Shown piece by piece: positions 8,120 to 18,500 of a DNA stretch of 64,000 nucleotides. The notes beneath the pieces are model-generated. The model did not search any database, was not told where the DNA came from, and saw only the letters and a program-made list of their open reading frames with translations. The position numbers and the translations under genes were made by a program. Numbering within the stretch: the stretch's first letter is position 1; each line of letters starts with the position of its first letter. Origin of the DNA: Pseudomonadota bacterium (GTDB lineage: Bacteria; Pseudomonadota; Alphaproteobacteria; Sneathiellales; Sneathiellaceae); NCBI GenBank assembly GCA_024743055.1, contig JANSXH010000003.1, positions 228,384 through 292,383 of the forward strand, read 5' to 3'.

Positions 8120-9814
8120 ATGTCCGGAACGTTAAAGGAAAGATCGGGAGGTCAAATCCTTGCGGATCAGCTCGCAATACAAGGCGCTGACATGGTCTTT
8201 TGTGTTCCGGGCGAAAGCTATATAGATGTAATTGACGGCCTCTATAACCATGCCAACAAGATCCGTATGATCAATACCCGCCATGAAGGCGGGGCCGCCA
8301 ACATGGCGGAAGCCTATGGCAAGCTAACAGGTCGGCCTGGTATCTGTATGGTGACCCGGGGGCCGGGGGCAACTAATGCCTCTATCGGCTTGCATACGGC
8401 ATTTCAGGACAGCACGCCAATGATCATGTTTATCGGCCAGGTGGCGCGGGATATGGTCGACCGGGAAGCTTTTCAGGAGATGGATTATAGGCGGGTCTTT
8501 GGCGAAATGGCGAAATGGGTGGCGCAAATTGATGATGTCCGGCGCATTCCGGAATATATCAGCCGCGCCTATCATACGGCCCTGTCAGGGCGCCCTGGTC
8601 CAGTGGTTCTGGCTCTGCCGGAAGATATGCTAACTGATATCGCCGCTGTTGCCGATATCTCCCGTCCTGCCTTAGCACCGGCCATTGCGCCTTCCGCTTC
8701 AGTGATGTCGGATCTCTCGGAACTGTTAGAAGAGGCGGAGAAGCCGTTTATGATTGTCGGGGGTGCGACCTGGTCACAAGCCGCTGTCAACAACATCCAG
8801 GAGTTTGCAGAGGCTAATGGTATTCCCGTCGGTGTTTCCCTTCGATCCCAGGACTGTTTTGATAACCGACATCCGAACTATGCCGGTGATGTTGGCATTG
8901 CCGTCAACCCGAAGCTGGCGGAGCGGATTCGCCAGAGCGACTTGTTGCTGGTAGTTGGGCCACGCCTGGGGGAAATGACGACACAGGGCTATAGTCTGCT
9001 GGATTTGCCAGAGCCCTCACAGAAGATGGTGCATGTCCATCCAGGAATTGAAGAACTTGGGCGGGTCTTCCTCCCCGACCTGGCTGTCAACGCGACAATG
9101 CGTGAATTTGCCAAGCTGGCCAAGGCGCTCAACCCCTCAATATCGCCAGACCGGGAAAGCTGGGTTGCCTCTGCTCATAGTGATTATCTGGAGAGGATCA
9201 AGCCGACAGAAGTGCCTGGCCCCGTCAATATGGGGAAGATTGTCAGTTACTTGAACAGTAGGCTTCCTGAAGATGCCATCGTTACTGCAGGAGCTGGAAA
9301 CTATACAGTTTGGGCTCATCGGTTCTTCCAGCATAAATCCTTTAGAACACAACTCGCGCCTACAAGCGGCGCCATGGGGTATAGTGTTCCCGCAGCAATC
9401 AGCGCTAAACTTACCGCTCCGGAAAGAACAGTAGTTAGCTTTAATGGCGACGGGTGTTTCATGATGCTCGGACAGGAACTGGCAACGGCCATGCAGTTCA
9501 ACGCGCCGGTCATTTTCATAATTGTTAATAACGGGATGTTGGGGACCATACGGATGCATCAGGAGCATGGATATCCGTCCCGCGTCTATGCAACCAGCCT
9601 TTCCAATCCAGATTTTGCCGCCCTTGCGGAAGCATATGGGGCTTATGGTGAAAAGGTCGTTAGAACGGAAGATTTTGCAGATGCTTTTGATAGGGCTTTG
9701 GCCAGCGGTAAACCGGCTATTCTTGAAATGATAGTCGATCCAGAAGTCCTAACCCCTGAGAAGACGCTTTCAGGCGCCCGTGCGCAAGGTGAAGCTGATC
9801 ACCCAACCAGTTGA
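8120..9814 (+). CDS. Thiamine-diphosphate enzyme, acetolactate synthase large-subunit-like
   Basis: 564 residues with the three ThDP-enzyme domains. The N-terminal Pyr domain carries the catalytic Glu (E56 in RHEGGAAN) and the GPGATN element. A central FAD/nucleotide-type domain follows, then the C-terminal PP domain with the GDGCFMM...NN cofactor motif near residues 443-470. Closest family is the IlvB-like group (acetolactate synthase, benzoylformate decarboxylase, sulfoacetaldehyde acetyltransferase and relatives). No small regulatory subunit (ilvN) follows, and a GST gene sits downstream instead, so it is probably not the branched-chain biosynthetic enzyme. ATG 8120 has AGAGGAAG upstream; an earlier in-frame start at 8081 lacks one. 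Substrate unknown. Confidence 0.85.
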   Translation: MSGTLKERSGGQILADQLAIQGADMVFCVPGESYIDVIDGLYNHANKIRMINTRHEGGAANMAEAYGKLTGRPGICMVTRGPGATNASIGLHTAFQDSTPMIMFIGQVARDMVDREAFQEMDYRRVFGEMAKWVAQIDDVRRIPEYISRAYHTALSGRPGPVVLALPEDMLTDIAAVADISRPALAPAIAPSASVMSDLSELLEEAEKPFMIVGGATWSQAAVNNIQEFAEANGIPVGVSLRSQDCFDNRHPNYAGDVGIAVNPKLAERIRQSDLLLVVGPRLGEMTTQGYSLLDLPEPSQKMVHVHPGIEELGRVFLPDLAVNATMREFAKLAKALNPSISPDRESWVASAHSDYLERIKPTEVPGPVNMGKIVSYLNSRLPEDAIVTAGAGNYTVWAHRFFQHKSFRTQLAPTSGAMGYSVPAAISAKLTAPERTVVSFNGDGCFMMLGQELATAMQFNAPVIFIIVNNGMLGTIRMHQEHGYPSRVYATSLSNPDFAALAEAYGAYGEKVVRTEDFADAFDRALASGKPAILEMIVDPEVLTPEKTLSGARAQGEADHPTS

Positions 9815-9869
9815 GAAGTGTCTGACCTTTACAAGAACTCCCCCATACAAACAGTAAGAAAGTAGATAG

Positions 9870-10505
9870 ATGATCGATTTTTATACTTGGAATACTCCAA
9901 ACGGCCGCAAGGTGTCTATTCTGCTTGAGGAGCTAGGGCTCGATTATACGGTGAAGCCCATAAATATCACCGAAGGAGAGCAGGACGAGCCGGCATTTCG
10001 AGCGATTGCTCCGAACGGAAAAATCCCTGCTATTTATGATCATGAAACAGGAATCCGAATGGCTGAGTCAGGTTCCATCATGTTGTACTTGGCGAAGAAA
10101 GCGGGTACTAACCTGGTCCCGGCGGAGGAACATTCCTACTGGGAGATGATGGAATGGATTATGTGGCAGATTGGAGGGCTGGGACCGATGTGCGGTCAGG
10201 TTCATCATTTCACTAAATTCAATCCGGGCAAAGCTCCTTATGCCGAGGAGCGTTATCTCAAGGAAGCAAAGCGTCTCTACGGGGTGCTTAACAAGCAGCT
10301 TGAAGGACAGGATTATATTACCGGCGGATACAGCCTTGCGGATATCGCCTCCTGGCCCTGGATATCAAGGTTTGAATGGCAGACTATTGATCTAGATGAC
10401 TATCCGAACGTGAAGGCCTGGTACAACAGAATTGCGGCACGGCCCGCCGTACAGAAGGGATATCATGTCCCAAATTTCACCCAGGATATACCAACAGCGG
10501 ATTGA
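9870..10505 (+). CDS. Glutathione S-transferase, Nu/YfcG-like
   Basis: 211 residues. The N-terminal thioredoxin fold (1-80) opens with YTWNTPNGRKV, matching the TPNG element of the Nu-class YfcG/YghU group, which has disulfide-bond reductase activity with glutathione. The cis-Pro (KIPAI) and the ESGSIMLYL glutathione-binding segment follow. The C-terminal all-alpha domain contains the N-capping YSLADIASWPW motif. It lies 55 bases after the ThDP-enzyme gene on the same strand and may share its transcript. Cytoplasmic. A specific substrate cannot be inferred. Confidence 0.87.
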   Translation: MIDFYTWNTPNGRKVSILLEELGLDYTVKPINITEGEQDEPAFRAIAPNGKIPAIYDHETGIRMAESGSIMLYLAKKAGTNLVPAEEHSYWEMMEWIMWQIGGLGPMCGQVHHFTKFNPGKAPYAEERYLKEAKRLYGVLNKQLEGQDYITGGYSLADIASWPWISRFEWQTIDLDDYPNVKAWYNRIAARPAVQKGYHVPNFTQDIPTAD

Positions 10506-11005
10506 TAATAGGTCAGCGCATGACCGAAAAGCAGGTGGCGCCGACACGGATGCTGCCTGCAGCGCTATTTCGCTTGTGAATTTCCGTTTAAGAAGAACCG
10601 AAATAATCCAACACACAAAAACAGAAAAATGTTGAACTAAAAAGCCGGTCGAAAGAATAACGGCTTCTGGACCTTACACATAAAACATTCAATTAGAATA
10701 ATTTAGCGACATACGCTATCATTTCAATCAACAGCGAGTTTAGTATTTAGTCACTGGTTGTTGATCGAAGTCAAATACGTTGGATGATTTTGTAAATATT
10801 TTAATCCATTGAAAGAAATAAAACTTTTAGCCTTAATGAACTGGAATATAACTTCAGTTGTTTAACCGAACTTCTCGCAGTCAGTTATAAAAAAATTCTT
10901 TCGAATTGGGGTTTTGTTAAGGGATAATAAAGAGGTCGTATTTATAGTTAATCTACTTGTTGGGTCTTACAGGTATATCCTCTCTCATAAGGACTGTTTT
11001 AAAGT
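10506..11005. other. 500-base AT-rich intergenic region upstream of the NRPS-PKS genes
   Basis: No supported gene. Roughly one third G+C by eye in its central lines, clearly below the flanking genes. It contains ATCAACA at 10727-10733 and its complement TGTTGAT at 10759-10765, and an AAGGA (10989-10993) that can serve as ribosome-binding site for the NRPS ATG at 11006. It probably holds the promoter and control sites of the NRPS-PKS operon, but no -35/-10 pair is convincing enough to place. Confidence 0.5.
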
Positions 11006-14000
11006 ATGAACGGATTATTTGTTGGTGAAGGAACGCTCCTCATTCAATGCGCGGAAGAGTTCCGTGATATAGGTGGAGAGATAGCCGGCGTTTTGAGCAG
11101 TACCCCGATGATACGGGACTGGGCAAAATCTGAAGGTATCCCTGTATTTCAGTCTCCTCAAGACAACGAGCTGTCGGATCTTAGATTTGACTATCTGTTC
11201 AGCGTCGTAAACGTCAAAATACTTCCACATGACCTTCCAGTTCAGGCCTCCCGCTTGGCTGTTAATTTTTTTGATGGACCTTTGCCAGTCTATGCAGGTG
11301 TAAATGTTACCTCTTGGGCGATCATGCAGGGTGAAGAACGCCATGCTGTCACTTGGCATGAATTTTTAGACACAACCGATGCCGGTCGTATTCTGAAGTC
11401 CAAACAGGTCGATATCGCACCTGATGAAACATCCATGACACTGAACGCCAAATGCTATGAGGCGGGTCTGGACTCCTTCAAGGAACTGATTAGGGATCTG
11501 AAAGATGACAGCCTAGCGCCACAAGAGCAATCTGGTGAAAAAACATTTTATGACGCACTCAAAAGGCCAAAAAACCTTGGTCTGTTAGATTTTTCCACCC
11601 CTTCAGCAGAAGTTTCCGCATTGGTTCGTGGTTTGGATTTTGGTGATTATCTGAACCCGCTTGGGCGTGCGAAATTCTGGACCGGTCAAGAAATGGTATT
11701 TGTTGGGTCGCTGGCCCTTATCGAGAAGACTTCTACGGCAACTGTGGGTGAGGTCGTTTCACTCGGTGATCAAAGCCTTTCGGTAAGCGGCACAGACAAA
11801 GATTATGCCTTAACGGGTCTTACGGACGAAAAAGGTGCGCCTGTCCGGCCTAATGCCTTAGGGCTTGCGAAAGGCTCCGTTCTTCCGGCGCTTGATCCTG
11901 TTCCAGCAGATCTTGCCACCGCTGCTGCCAAGGCAGAGGCCTATTGGCAGAGCCAGATCAATCAATTGCAGCCGGCCCAGTCCCCGTATCCTTCTAATCG
12001 CGATATGGCGATAGGCGCGGTTAAAATTCCTGTACCTGTCAATGGATCTCTTACTTCGCAACAGGCCGCTGCCGGTTTTATGGCCTGGATCGGCCTCCTT
12101 AACGGAGCTGAAACAGTTTCCATTGCTGTAAGCTTTGGAGAGGCGCCTTCTCATCCTGTCGTTGCCAAGGATCAACTGGTCACCATGACCATTTCTGCTT
12201 CCCAAACGGCAGCAGATTTTACAGAGGCATTTACTGATAGCGTAGCAGTTGGGGAAGCTGCAGGTCCCAGGTCCATTGATCTTGTGTCGCGCATATCAGA
12301 CCCGGCCGCACGTGACGCAGCACTAGAGACCTTGACGACGGCCGTTTGTGAAGGCGAGGCAGAGGATGATGTTCTTCTTGCCGGTCGCAACCTGATCCTT
12401 GCGCATAGCTCGACAGGTCTTCGTCTGATTGCCCGGACCGGCCTTTATTCAAAAGATATCTTCGCTGCAATGGGATCAGATCTCGGGTTCTTCCTGTCTG
12501 CTTTTGCTGCAGGCTCAGAGACAAAACTCACAGAGTTGCTGCTGAGCGAGCCGGTTACCGGCAATACGGACATGTCATGCATGGGCATCGATTATCCTGA
12601 TGATCTGCGGGTTCATGAAGCGTTTGAACTGCAGGTCGCGAAAACGCCCGATGTCTCCGCTCTAGAAGCAGACGGAGAAGTTCTCACCTATAAACAGCTG
12701 GATGAGCGCACCGATATTCTTGCTGCGGCCCTGATGGCGCGTGGTGCCGGACCTGGTACCGTGATTGGCTTATGTCTGGAGCGATCCGCTGATCTAGTTA
12801 TTTCCATGCTGGCAATTCTTAAGACCGGGGCAGCTTATCTACCTCTTGATCCGTCTTATCCAGCGGAACGGGTTAGCTTCATGATTGAAGACAGCGCTAC
12901 GCCGATTATTGTGGCCAGCCCCAAAACAGAGTTTAAGTTCCGCATAGATCCAAGCAAGACAATCTATCCGGATGCCAAAGGGGAAGGATTTGCGGCACCA
13001 AAAGGGGATCCGAAAGAACTTGCCTATCTGATGTACACTTCAGGATCCACGGGAATTCCGAAAGGTGTTATGGTAACCCATCGCAATCTGGTGAATTTCT
13101 TCACCGGTATGGATTTGACGGTCCCCGCAGATGGAAAAGTACGTTTGCTGGCGATTACTTCTGTCTCTTTCGATATTTCGGTTCTGGAAATTTTCTGGAC
13201 CCTTGCTCGCGGATATACGATCGTTCTGCAAACGGATGGGGCCTCTTCCATGGCGGTGCCGGGCTTCAGCCTGTTCTACTTTGCCTCGGAAGTGTCTGGA
13301 ACGGGACCGGAAGCCTATCGGCTTTTACTTCAAGGCGCAAAATTTGCTGATGAAAACGGCTTTGAGGCTGTATGGACACCGGAGCGGCATTTTCATGCCT
13401 TCGGCGGCTTATATCCGAATCCGACAATCAGCTCCGCTGCCGTTGCCTCAATCACAGAAAATGTCGACGTACGGGCGGGATCCTATGTATTACCATTGCA
13501 TCATCCTGTTCGGGCAGCAGAAGACTGGGCTCTAGTCGATAACATCTCGAACGGCCGGGCTGGTATTGCCATCGCCAGCGGCTGGCAACCCAATGATTTC
13601 ATTCTTAACCCCCAGAACTTTGACGACCGTAAGGACGTTATGCTGGACGGTATTGATTTGTTGCGTAAGCTTTGGCGCGGTGAGTCGGTGTCTTTCCCTA
13701 ATCACAAGGGTGAAGAGATTGAAGTGACAACCTTGCCGCGACCGGTAAACGGAGAAATTCCTCTCTGGATCACCGCAGCTGGAAACCCGGAAACCTTTGC
13801 GGCGGCAGCTGAAAAGGGATGCTATGTCCTAACCCATCTGCTCGGCCAGAAATTTGAAGATGTTGCCGAAAAAATCCGCGCCTATCGGGTTGCCTGGCAG
13901 GAAGCCGGACATCCTGGAATGGGCAAGGTGTCCCTGATGCTACATACATTTGTCGGCGAGGATGAAGATCACGTCCGTGAGACGGTCCGCGATCCGATGA

Positions 14001-15517
14001 AGCAATATCTGAAGAGCTCGGTTGATCTCTTGCGCCGTGCATCCTGGAGTTCTCCAACATTCAAGCAAAAGGCAGACTCTACCGGCATGACGCCGCAAGA
14101 GGTTTTTGAGAAGCAAGAGCTGACAGATGAAGAAACGGATGCCCTTTTGACCCATGCTTTCGAGCGGTATTATCAGACGAGCGGTCTGTTTGGTACACCG
14201 GAGAGCTGTCAGGAACTTGTTCGTGAAATCGCAAAGATGGGTGTCGATGAGATTGGCTGCCTGATCGACTTTGGTGTCGATACAGATCTCGTGATGGAGC
14301 ATCTGAAATACATCAATGAACTTAAAAACAATCTCATTGCCGAAGGTGGTGTTGCCCGTCAGGCTTCTGTCGCGGAGCAGATTGTCGAGCAGGACATAAC
14401 CCATTTCCAATGCACGCCTTCTATGGCGTCATTCCTGGTCGCCGAAGAAGCAGGCCGGACAGCCCTCGGAAAATTGGATGTAATGATGGTCGGTGGAGAG
14501 GGCTTTCCGCCGGATCTCGCACGGAACCTTCGCAAGAATCTTGATGGCGCCCTGCTCAATATGTATGGCACAACTGAAACAGCTGTCTGGTCTTCCGTTG
14601 CCCGGCTCGATACGGTTGAAGAAACCATTCCCTTGGGAGAAGCAATCGCCAATACGGTCTATACGGTACGCAATACTCATGGTCAGATTCTTCCCTCCGG
14701 TGTTGCCGGTGAGCTTTGGATCGGTGGTGTTGGAGTTGCTGACGGTTACTGGAACCGGGCTGAATTGTCTGCTGAGAGATTTCTCGATTCTCCAGACGGC
14801 TTGGTCTATCGCACCGGCGACCTGGTTCGGCATATGCCGGAAGGGCGTCTGGAATTCCATGGACGGATGGATAACCAGGTCAAAGTTCGCGGTCATCGCA
14901 TAGAACTTGGTGAAATTGAAGCGGCTCTTGGATCTCTCGATCAGGTAAAGGATGCTGCGGTCACCGTATTTGAAAGCGGGTCCAGTGATAAACGCCTCGT
15001 TGCCTTTGCAACTGCTGCGCCAGGTCATCGCATTGAGCCTACGGAAATTCGCAAACAGCTTGCAGACCTCTTACCAGAATTCATGACTCCTTCACAGGTC
15101 GTCGCCCTTGAGGTAATGCCTGAAACACCAAACGGGAAGATTGATCGCAAGGCCCTGCCGCAACCAAAAGCGCAGAGCGCCGCCTCAACCGAGACGGCCA
15201 GCAGCGATACAGAGGCGGCAATTTCCAAAATATGGTGTGAAGCATTGGGCATGTCGGAAGTCGGCGTAACCGATAACTTCTTTGATCTAGGCGGGCATTC
15301 CTTACTTGTGGTGCAGGTACAACGCCGGCTGAAGGAGCTGTTTGACAAAGAAGTGGCCATCACAGACATGTTTAGGTTTTCAACCATTCAAGCTTTGGCT
15401 GGCCATATTGATGGCGAAAAAAGCGAGACTCAAAACACCGCTGCCATGCGCGGAGCCCAGCGTGCGGCTGCGAGAAGGAGCCGTCTCGCCCAAAGGACCG
15501 GGACATCTGTACAATAA
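11006..15517 (+). CDS. NRPS initiation module with luciferase-like monooxygenase inserted in the adenylation domain (F*-C*-A[LLM]-T)
   Basis: 1503 residues. Residues 1-290: formyltransferase-like N- and C-terminal domains; the active-site Asn (N88) and Asp (in TDAGRIL) remain, but the catalytic-His position is Phe (VNFFDGPLP). About 295-525: condensation-domain remnant without HHxxxDG. About 530-1400: adenylation domain with A3 YTSGSTGIPKG, A4 FDISVLEIFW (D723), A5 NMYGTTE, A7 YRTGDL, A8 and A10 NGKIDRKAL. A complete luciferase-like FMN monooxygenase of the MupA/Atu3671 type occupies about 751-1117, between A4 and A5. The carrier domain has GGHS with phosphopantetheine Ser1432. The hand-read specificity code D-I-L-Q-M-G-M-V-W-K is close to the glycine code. 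It likely activates glycine, oxidises it on the carrier and hands it to the PKS encoded next. Confidence 0.9.
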   Translation: MNGLFVGEGTLLIQCAEEFRDIGGEIAGVLSSTPMIRDWAKSEGIPVFQSPQDNELSDLRFDYLFSVVNVKILPHDLPVQASRLAVNFFDGPLPVYAGVNVTSWAIMQGEERHAVTWHEFLDTTDAGRILKSKQVDIAPDETSMTLNAKCYEAGLDSFKELIRDLKDDSLAPQEQSGEKTFYDALKRPKNLGLLDFSTPSAEVSALVRGLDFGDYLNPLGRAKFWTGQEMVFVGSLALIEKTSTATVGEVVSLGDQSLSVSGTDKDYALTGLTDEKGAPVRPNALGLAKGSVLPALDPVPADLATAAAKAEAYWQSQINQLQPAQSPYPSNRDMAIGAVKIPVPVNGSLTSQQAAAGFMAWIGLLNGAETVSIAVSFGEAPSHPVVAKDQLVTMTISASQTAADFTEAFTDSVAVGEAAGPRSIDLVSRISDPAARDAALETLTTAVCEGEAEDDVLLAGRNLILAHSSTGLRLIARTGLYSKDIFAAMGSDLGFFLSAFAAGSETKLTELLLSEPVTGNTDMSCMGIDYPDDLRVHEAFELQVAKTPDVSALEADGEVLTYKQLDERTDILAAALMARGAGPGTVIGLCLERSADLVISMLAILKTGAAYLPLDPSYPAERVSFMIEDSATPIIVASPKTEFKFRIDPSKTIYPDAKGEGFAAPKGDPKELAYLMYTSGSTGIPKGVMVTHRNLVNFFTGMDLTVPADGKVRLLAITSVSFDISVLEIFWTLARGYTIVLQTDGASSMAVPGFSLFYFASEVSGTGPEAYRLLLQGAKFADENGFEAVWTPERHFHAFGGLYPNPTISSAAVASITENVDVRAGSYVLPLHHPVRAAEDWALVDNISNGRAGIAIASGWQPNDFILNPQNFDDRKDVMLDGIDLLRKLWRGESVSFPNHKGEEIEVTTLPRPVNGEIPLWITAAGNPETFAAAAEKGCYVLTHLLGQKFEDVAEKIRAYRVAWQEAGHPGMGKVSLMLHTFVGEDEDHVRETVRDPMKQYLKSSVDLLRRASWSSPTFKQKADSTGMTPQEVFEKQELTDEETDALLTHAFERYYQTSGLFGTPESCQELVREIAKMGVDEIGCLIDFGVDTDLVMEHLKYINELKNNLIAEGGVARQASVAEQIVEQDITHFQCTPSMASFLVAEEAGRTALGKLDVMMVGGEGFPPDLARNLRKNLDGALLNMYGTTETAVWSSVARLDTVEETIPLGEAIANTVYTVRNTHGQILPSGVAGELWIGGVGVADGYWNRAELSAERFLDSPDGLVYRTGDLVRHMPEGRLEFHGRMDNQVKVRGHRIELGEIEAALGSLDQVKDAAVTVFESGSSDKRLVAFATAAPGHRIEPTEIRKQLADLLPEFMTPSQVVALEVMPETPNGKIDRKALPQPKAQSAASTETASSDTEAAISKIWCEALGMSEVGVTDNFFDLGGHSLLVVQVQRRLKELFDKEVAITDMFRFSTIQALAGHIDGEKSETQNTAAMRGAQRAAARRSRLAQRTGTSVQ

Positions 15518-15595
15518 TAGTATTTTTTGACAAAATGCTCGGCAAGCTAGTGCTTGGAAACATCCGAGAATAAAGTAGCAGCATAATTGGGAAAC

Positions 15596-18500
15596 ATGAC
15601 TGACAGCGCGATAGAGACAGGAGCTTCCGAAAAGATTGCCATTGTTGGAATGGCAGGAAGGTTTCCGTCTGCGCGCACTGTTGATCAATTTTGGCGGCTG
15701 ATTGCCAGCGAACGCATGGGAACCCGCTGGTTCACCGAAGAAGAGCTGTTGGCAGAAGGGGTCAGCCAGGCGGAGTTGGCAGACCCGGCCTATGTTCGCG
15801 CGGCTAATTATGTACCGGATATGGAATGTTTTGATGCCGGTTTTTTCGGCTTTTCGCCGCGAGAAGCGTCTATCCTGGATCCGCAGCATCGCCATTTCCT
15901 AGAGGTCTCCTGGGAGGCTTTTGAGGACGCGGGTCATATGCCGGAGAATTTTGACGGCAGAGTAGGCGTCTTTGCGGGATCCGGCATGCAGGCGTACATG
16001 CCCTTCAATCTTCTGACAAATCCTGACCTGGTTGAAGAAATTGGCATGTTTCTGCTCCGTCATACAGGTAATGACAAGGATTTTCTGACAACACGGCTCT
16101 CTTATCTCCTGAATCTTCAGGGTCCATCCGTCAATGTGCAGACGGCCTGCTCTACTTCTTTGGTCGCGGTTCACCAGGCGGCGGCAAGCCTATTGTCGAT
16201 GGAATGCGATATGGCCTTGGCCGGTGGGGTCACCATAGAATTGCCGCATCGCCACGGATACAAGTTTGCGGGGGGTGAAATTCTATCGCCAGATGGTCGC
16301 TGTCGGGCATTTGACAATGATAGTCAAGGCACGGTTTTTGGATCCGGCGCTGCTGTCGTTATTTTACGGCGTCTCGAAGACGCGATCGCCGACGGCGATG
16401 ACATACGAGCAGTTCTGTTAGGTTCTGCGGTAAATAATGATGGCGCGCAAAAAGCCGGTTATCTGGCGCCCAGTGTCGATGGACAGGCGGAAGCAGCGGC
16501 AGAAGCCCTCGCGATTGCCGGCGTGGATGCCGACACGGTGACCTATGTGGAGGCTCATGGAACTGGAACTCCCGTCGGGGATCCTATCGAGCTGGCGGCG
16601 TTATCGCAGGTATACGAGGCGGGCGGAACCGGATTTTGCGGCATCGGCTCCGTAAAAACCAATGTCGGTCATCTGGATACTGCCGCTGGTACGGTGAGTT
16701 TGATCAAGGTTGTTGAATCCTTGCGTCATGAAACCATTCCGGCATCTCTGCATTACGAAACGCCGAATGAACGCTTTGATATTGCGTCCAGTCCATTTTA
16801 TGTAGTCGATAAGTCCCAGCCCTGGCCGCGGCAGGAAGCTCCACGCCGGGCAGCTGTAAATTCTCTTGGCGTCGGCGGAACCAATGCGCATGCGATTGTC
16901 GAAGAAGCTCCGCTCCGACCAAAAACTGTCCATGAGGATATTTGGCGTATTCTACCTTTTTCAGCACGGACACCAGATACCCTCGAAGGGCTGCGGCAGA
17001 AATGGTGTGGATTTCTGGACGACAATGAAGAGCTACCAGTACTTGCCGATGCTGCCTACACATTGAAACATGGTCGCCGGGAGTTTAACTCTCGGATGGC
17101 AGTAGTAGCAAAGGATGGCAGCAGTCTGAGCGAGGCCATGTCTGGCCAGCTATCGTCTAGAGTTGCGAAAGGGACCGCTCCCAAGGGTAACCCGGATGTC
17201 GTTTTCATGTTTCCCGGAGGCGGGGCTCAATATCCGGGTGCTGGCGCAGGTTTGCTGGAGAGCTCTGAGACCTTCAAGGCCGCCGTAGATGATTGCTTTT
17301 CGCAAATGCCGGACGATGCCCCAGCAGATCTGAGAATGATGATGTTTGAGCGCGCGTTGACCGATGATGCGGCTCGCGAGAAGCTCGAAATGTCCGGATA
17401 CGCCATCCCGGCTCTGTTTATTCTCGAATACGCCTACGCCCGAATGTGGCAGGGTTGGGGAATAGAACCTTCGGCGGTTTTTGGGCATAGTGCCGGTGAA
17501 TATGCTGCAGCGGCAATCGCCAATGTCATGTCTGTTCGCGATGCCCTTAAAATTGTCACCTGGCGTGGTAAGGTCATGGATGCAGCTGCGGCCGGCGCTA
17601 TGAGCGTTATTCCTGCCAGTCGTGACAAAACTCTCGAGCTGGTGGGGGATAGCCTTGATATCGCCGCGTTGAACGCCAGGGACTTATGCGTAGTTTCAGG
17701 AGAAGTTTCTGAAATAGACGCATTGGAAAGCCGCCTTGCAGGAACCGAGTATGAGCCGACACGGGTTCGCATCAATGTTGCCGCCCATAGCCGAATCCTT
17801 GATGATCAGCTGGATAATTTTCGTGGCGGAATTCAGGATGTCAGTCTTAAAGCGCCGGAAATTCCCTTTGTATCCAGTTTGCGCGGAGACTGGGCTGATG
17901 AAGGTGATTTTGAAACCATCGACTATTGGGTAAATCACTTGCGGCACACCGTACTATTTGCGGATGCGGTCGAGACTATTTTGAAAAAACCAAACCAGAT
18001 CATCCTTGAAGTTGGACCGGGACAGACACTGGGACCGCTCACCCAGATGAGCGAAGCTGAAAATAGTCCGTTGGCGGTTTTGGCGTCAGGGCGTCTGCCA
18101 AAGGACACTGAAGACGACTATGTTGTCGCTCTGACAACGGCGGGCGCTATTTGGGCCCATGGTGGGAAGCTTGATTGGAGTAAGCTACCGGGTGCCAATA
18201 GCGGGCAGAAGGTTTCCCTGCCAACATACGCCTTCGCCAAAGAGCGGCATTGGATTGAGCCGGGGACGGGTGCAAAGCAGGCTGAAGAGACTGCAATCTC
18301 GCATCCTGTCGAGTTGAAACGGGCTGAAAATCCAGAAGACTGGTATCAGACCCTGCATTGGGTCGATGCGCCGCTTCCACCGGAATCTCCAGTAAGAAAT
18401 CAGGTCTGGCTCGTATTTCACGGAGACGATCCGCTTTCAGAAGCGCTGATACAGGAGCTAAAAAGCCGGGATTGTGTGTGCTATGTGGTTCGTCCAGGCA

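Noticed and set aside
10432-10635. Small plus-strand frame overlapping the end of the GST gene
   Set aside because: Mostly overlaps the GST coding sequence in another frame; no ribosome site.
14429-15028. Minus-strand frame of 199 residues within the NRPS gene
   Set aside because: Antisense to conserved adenylation motifs, so a shadow.
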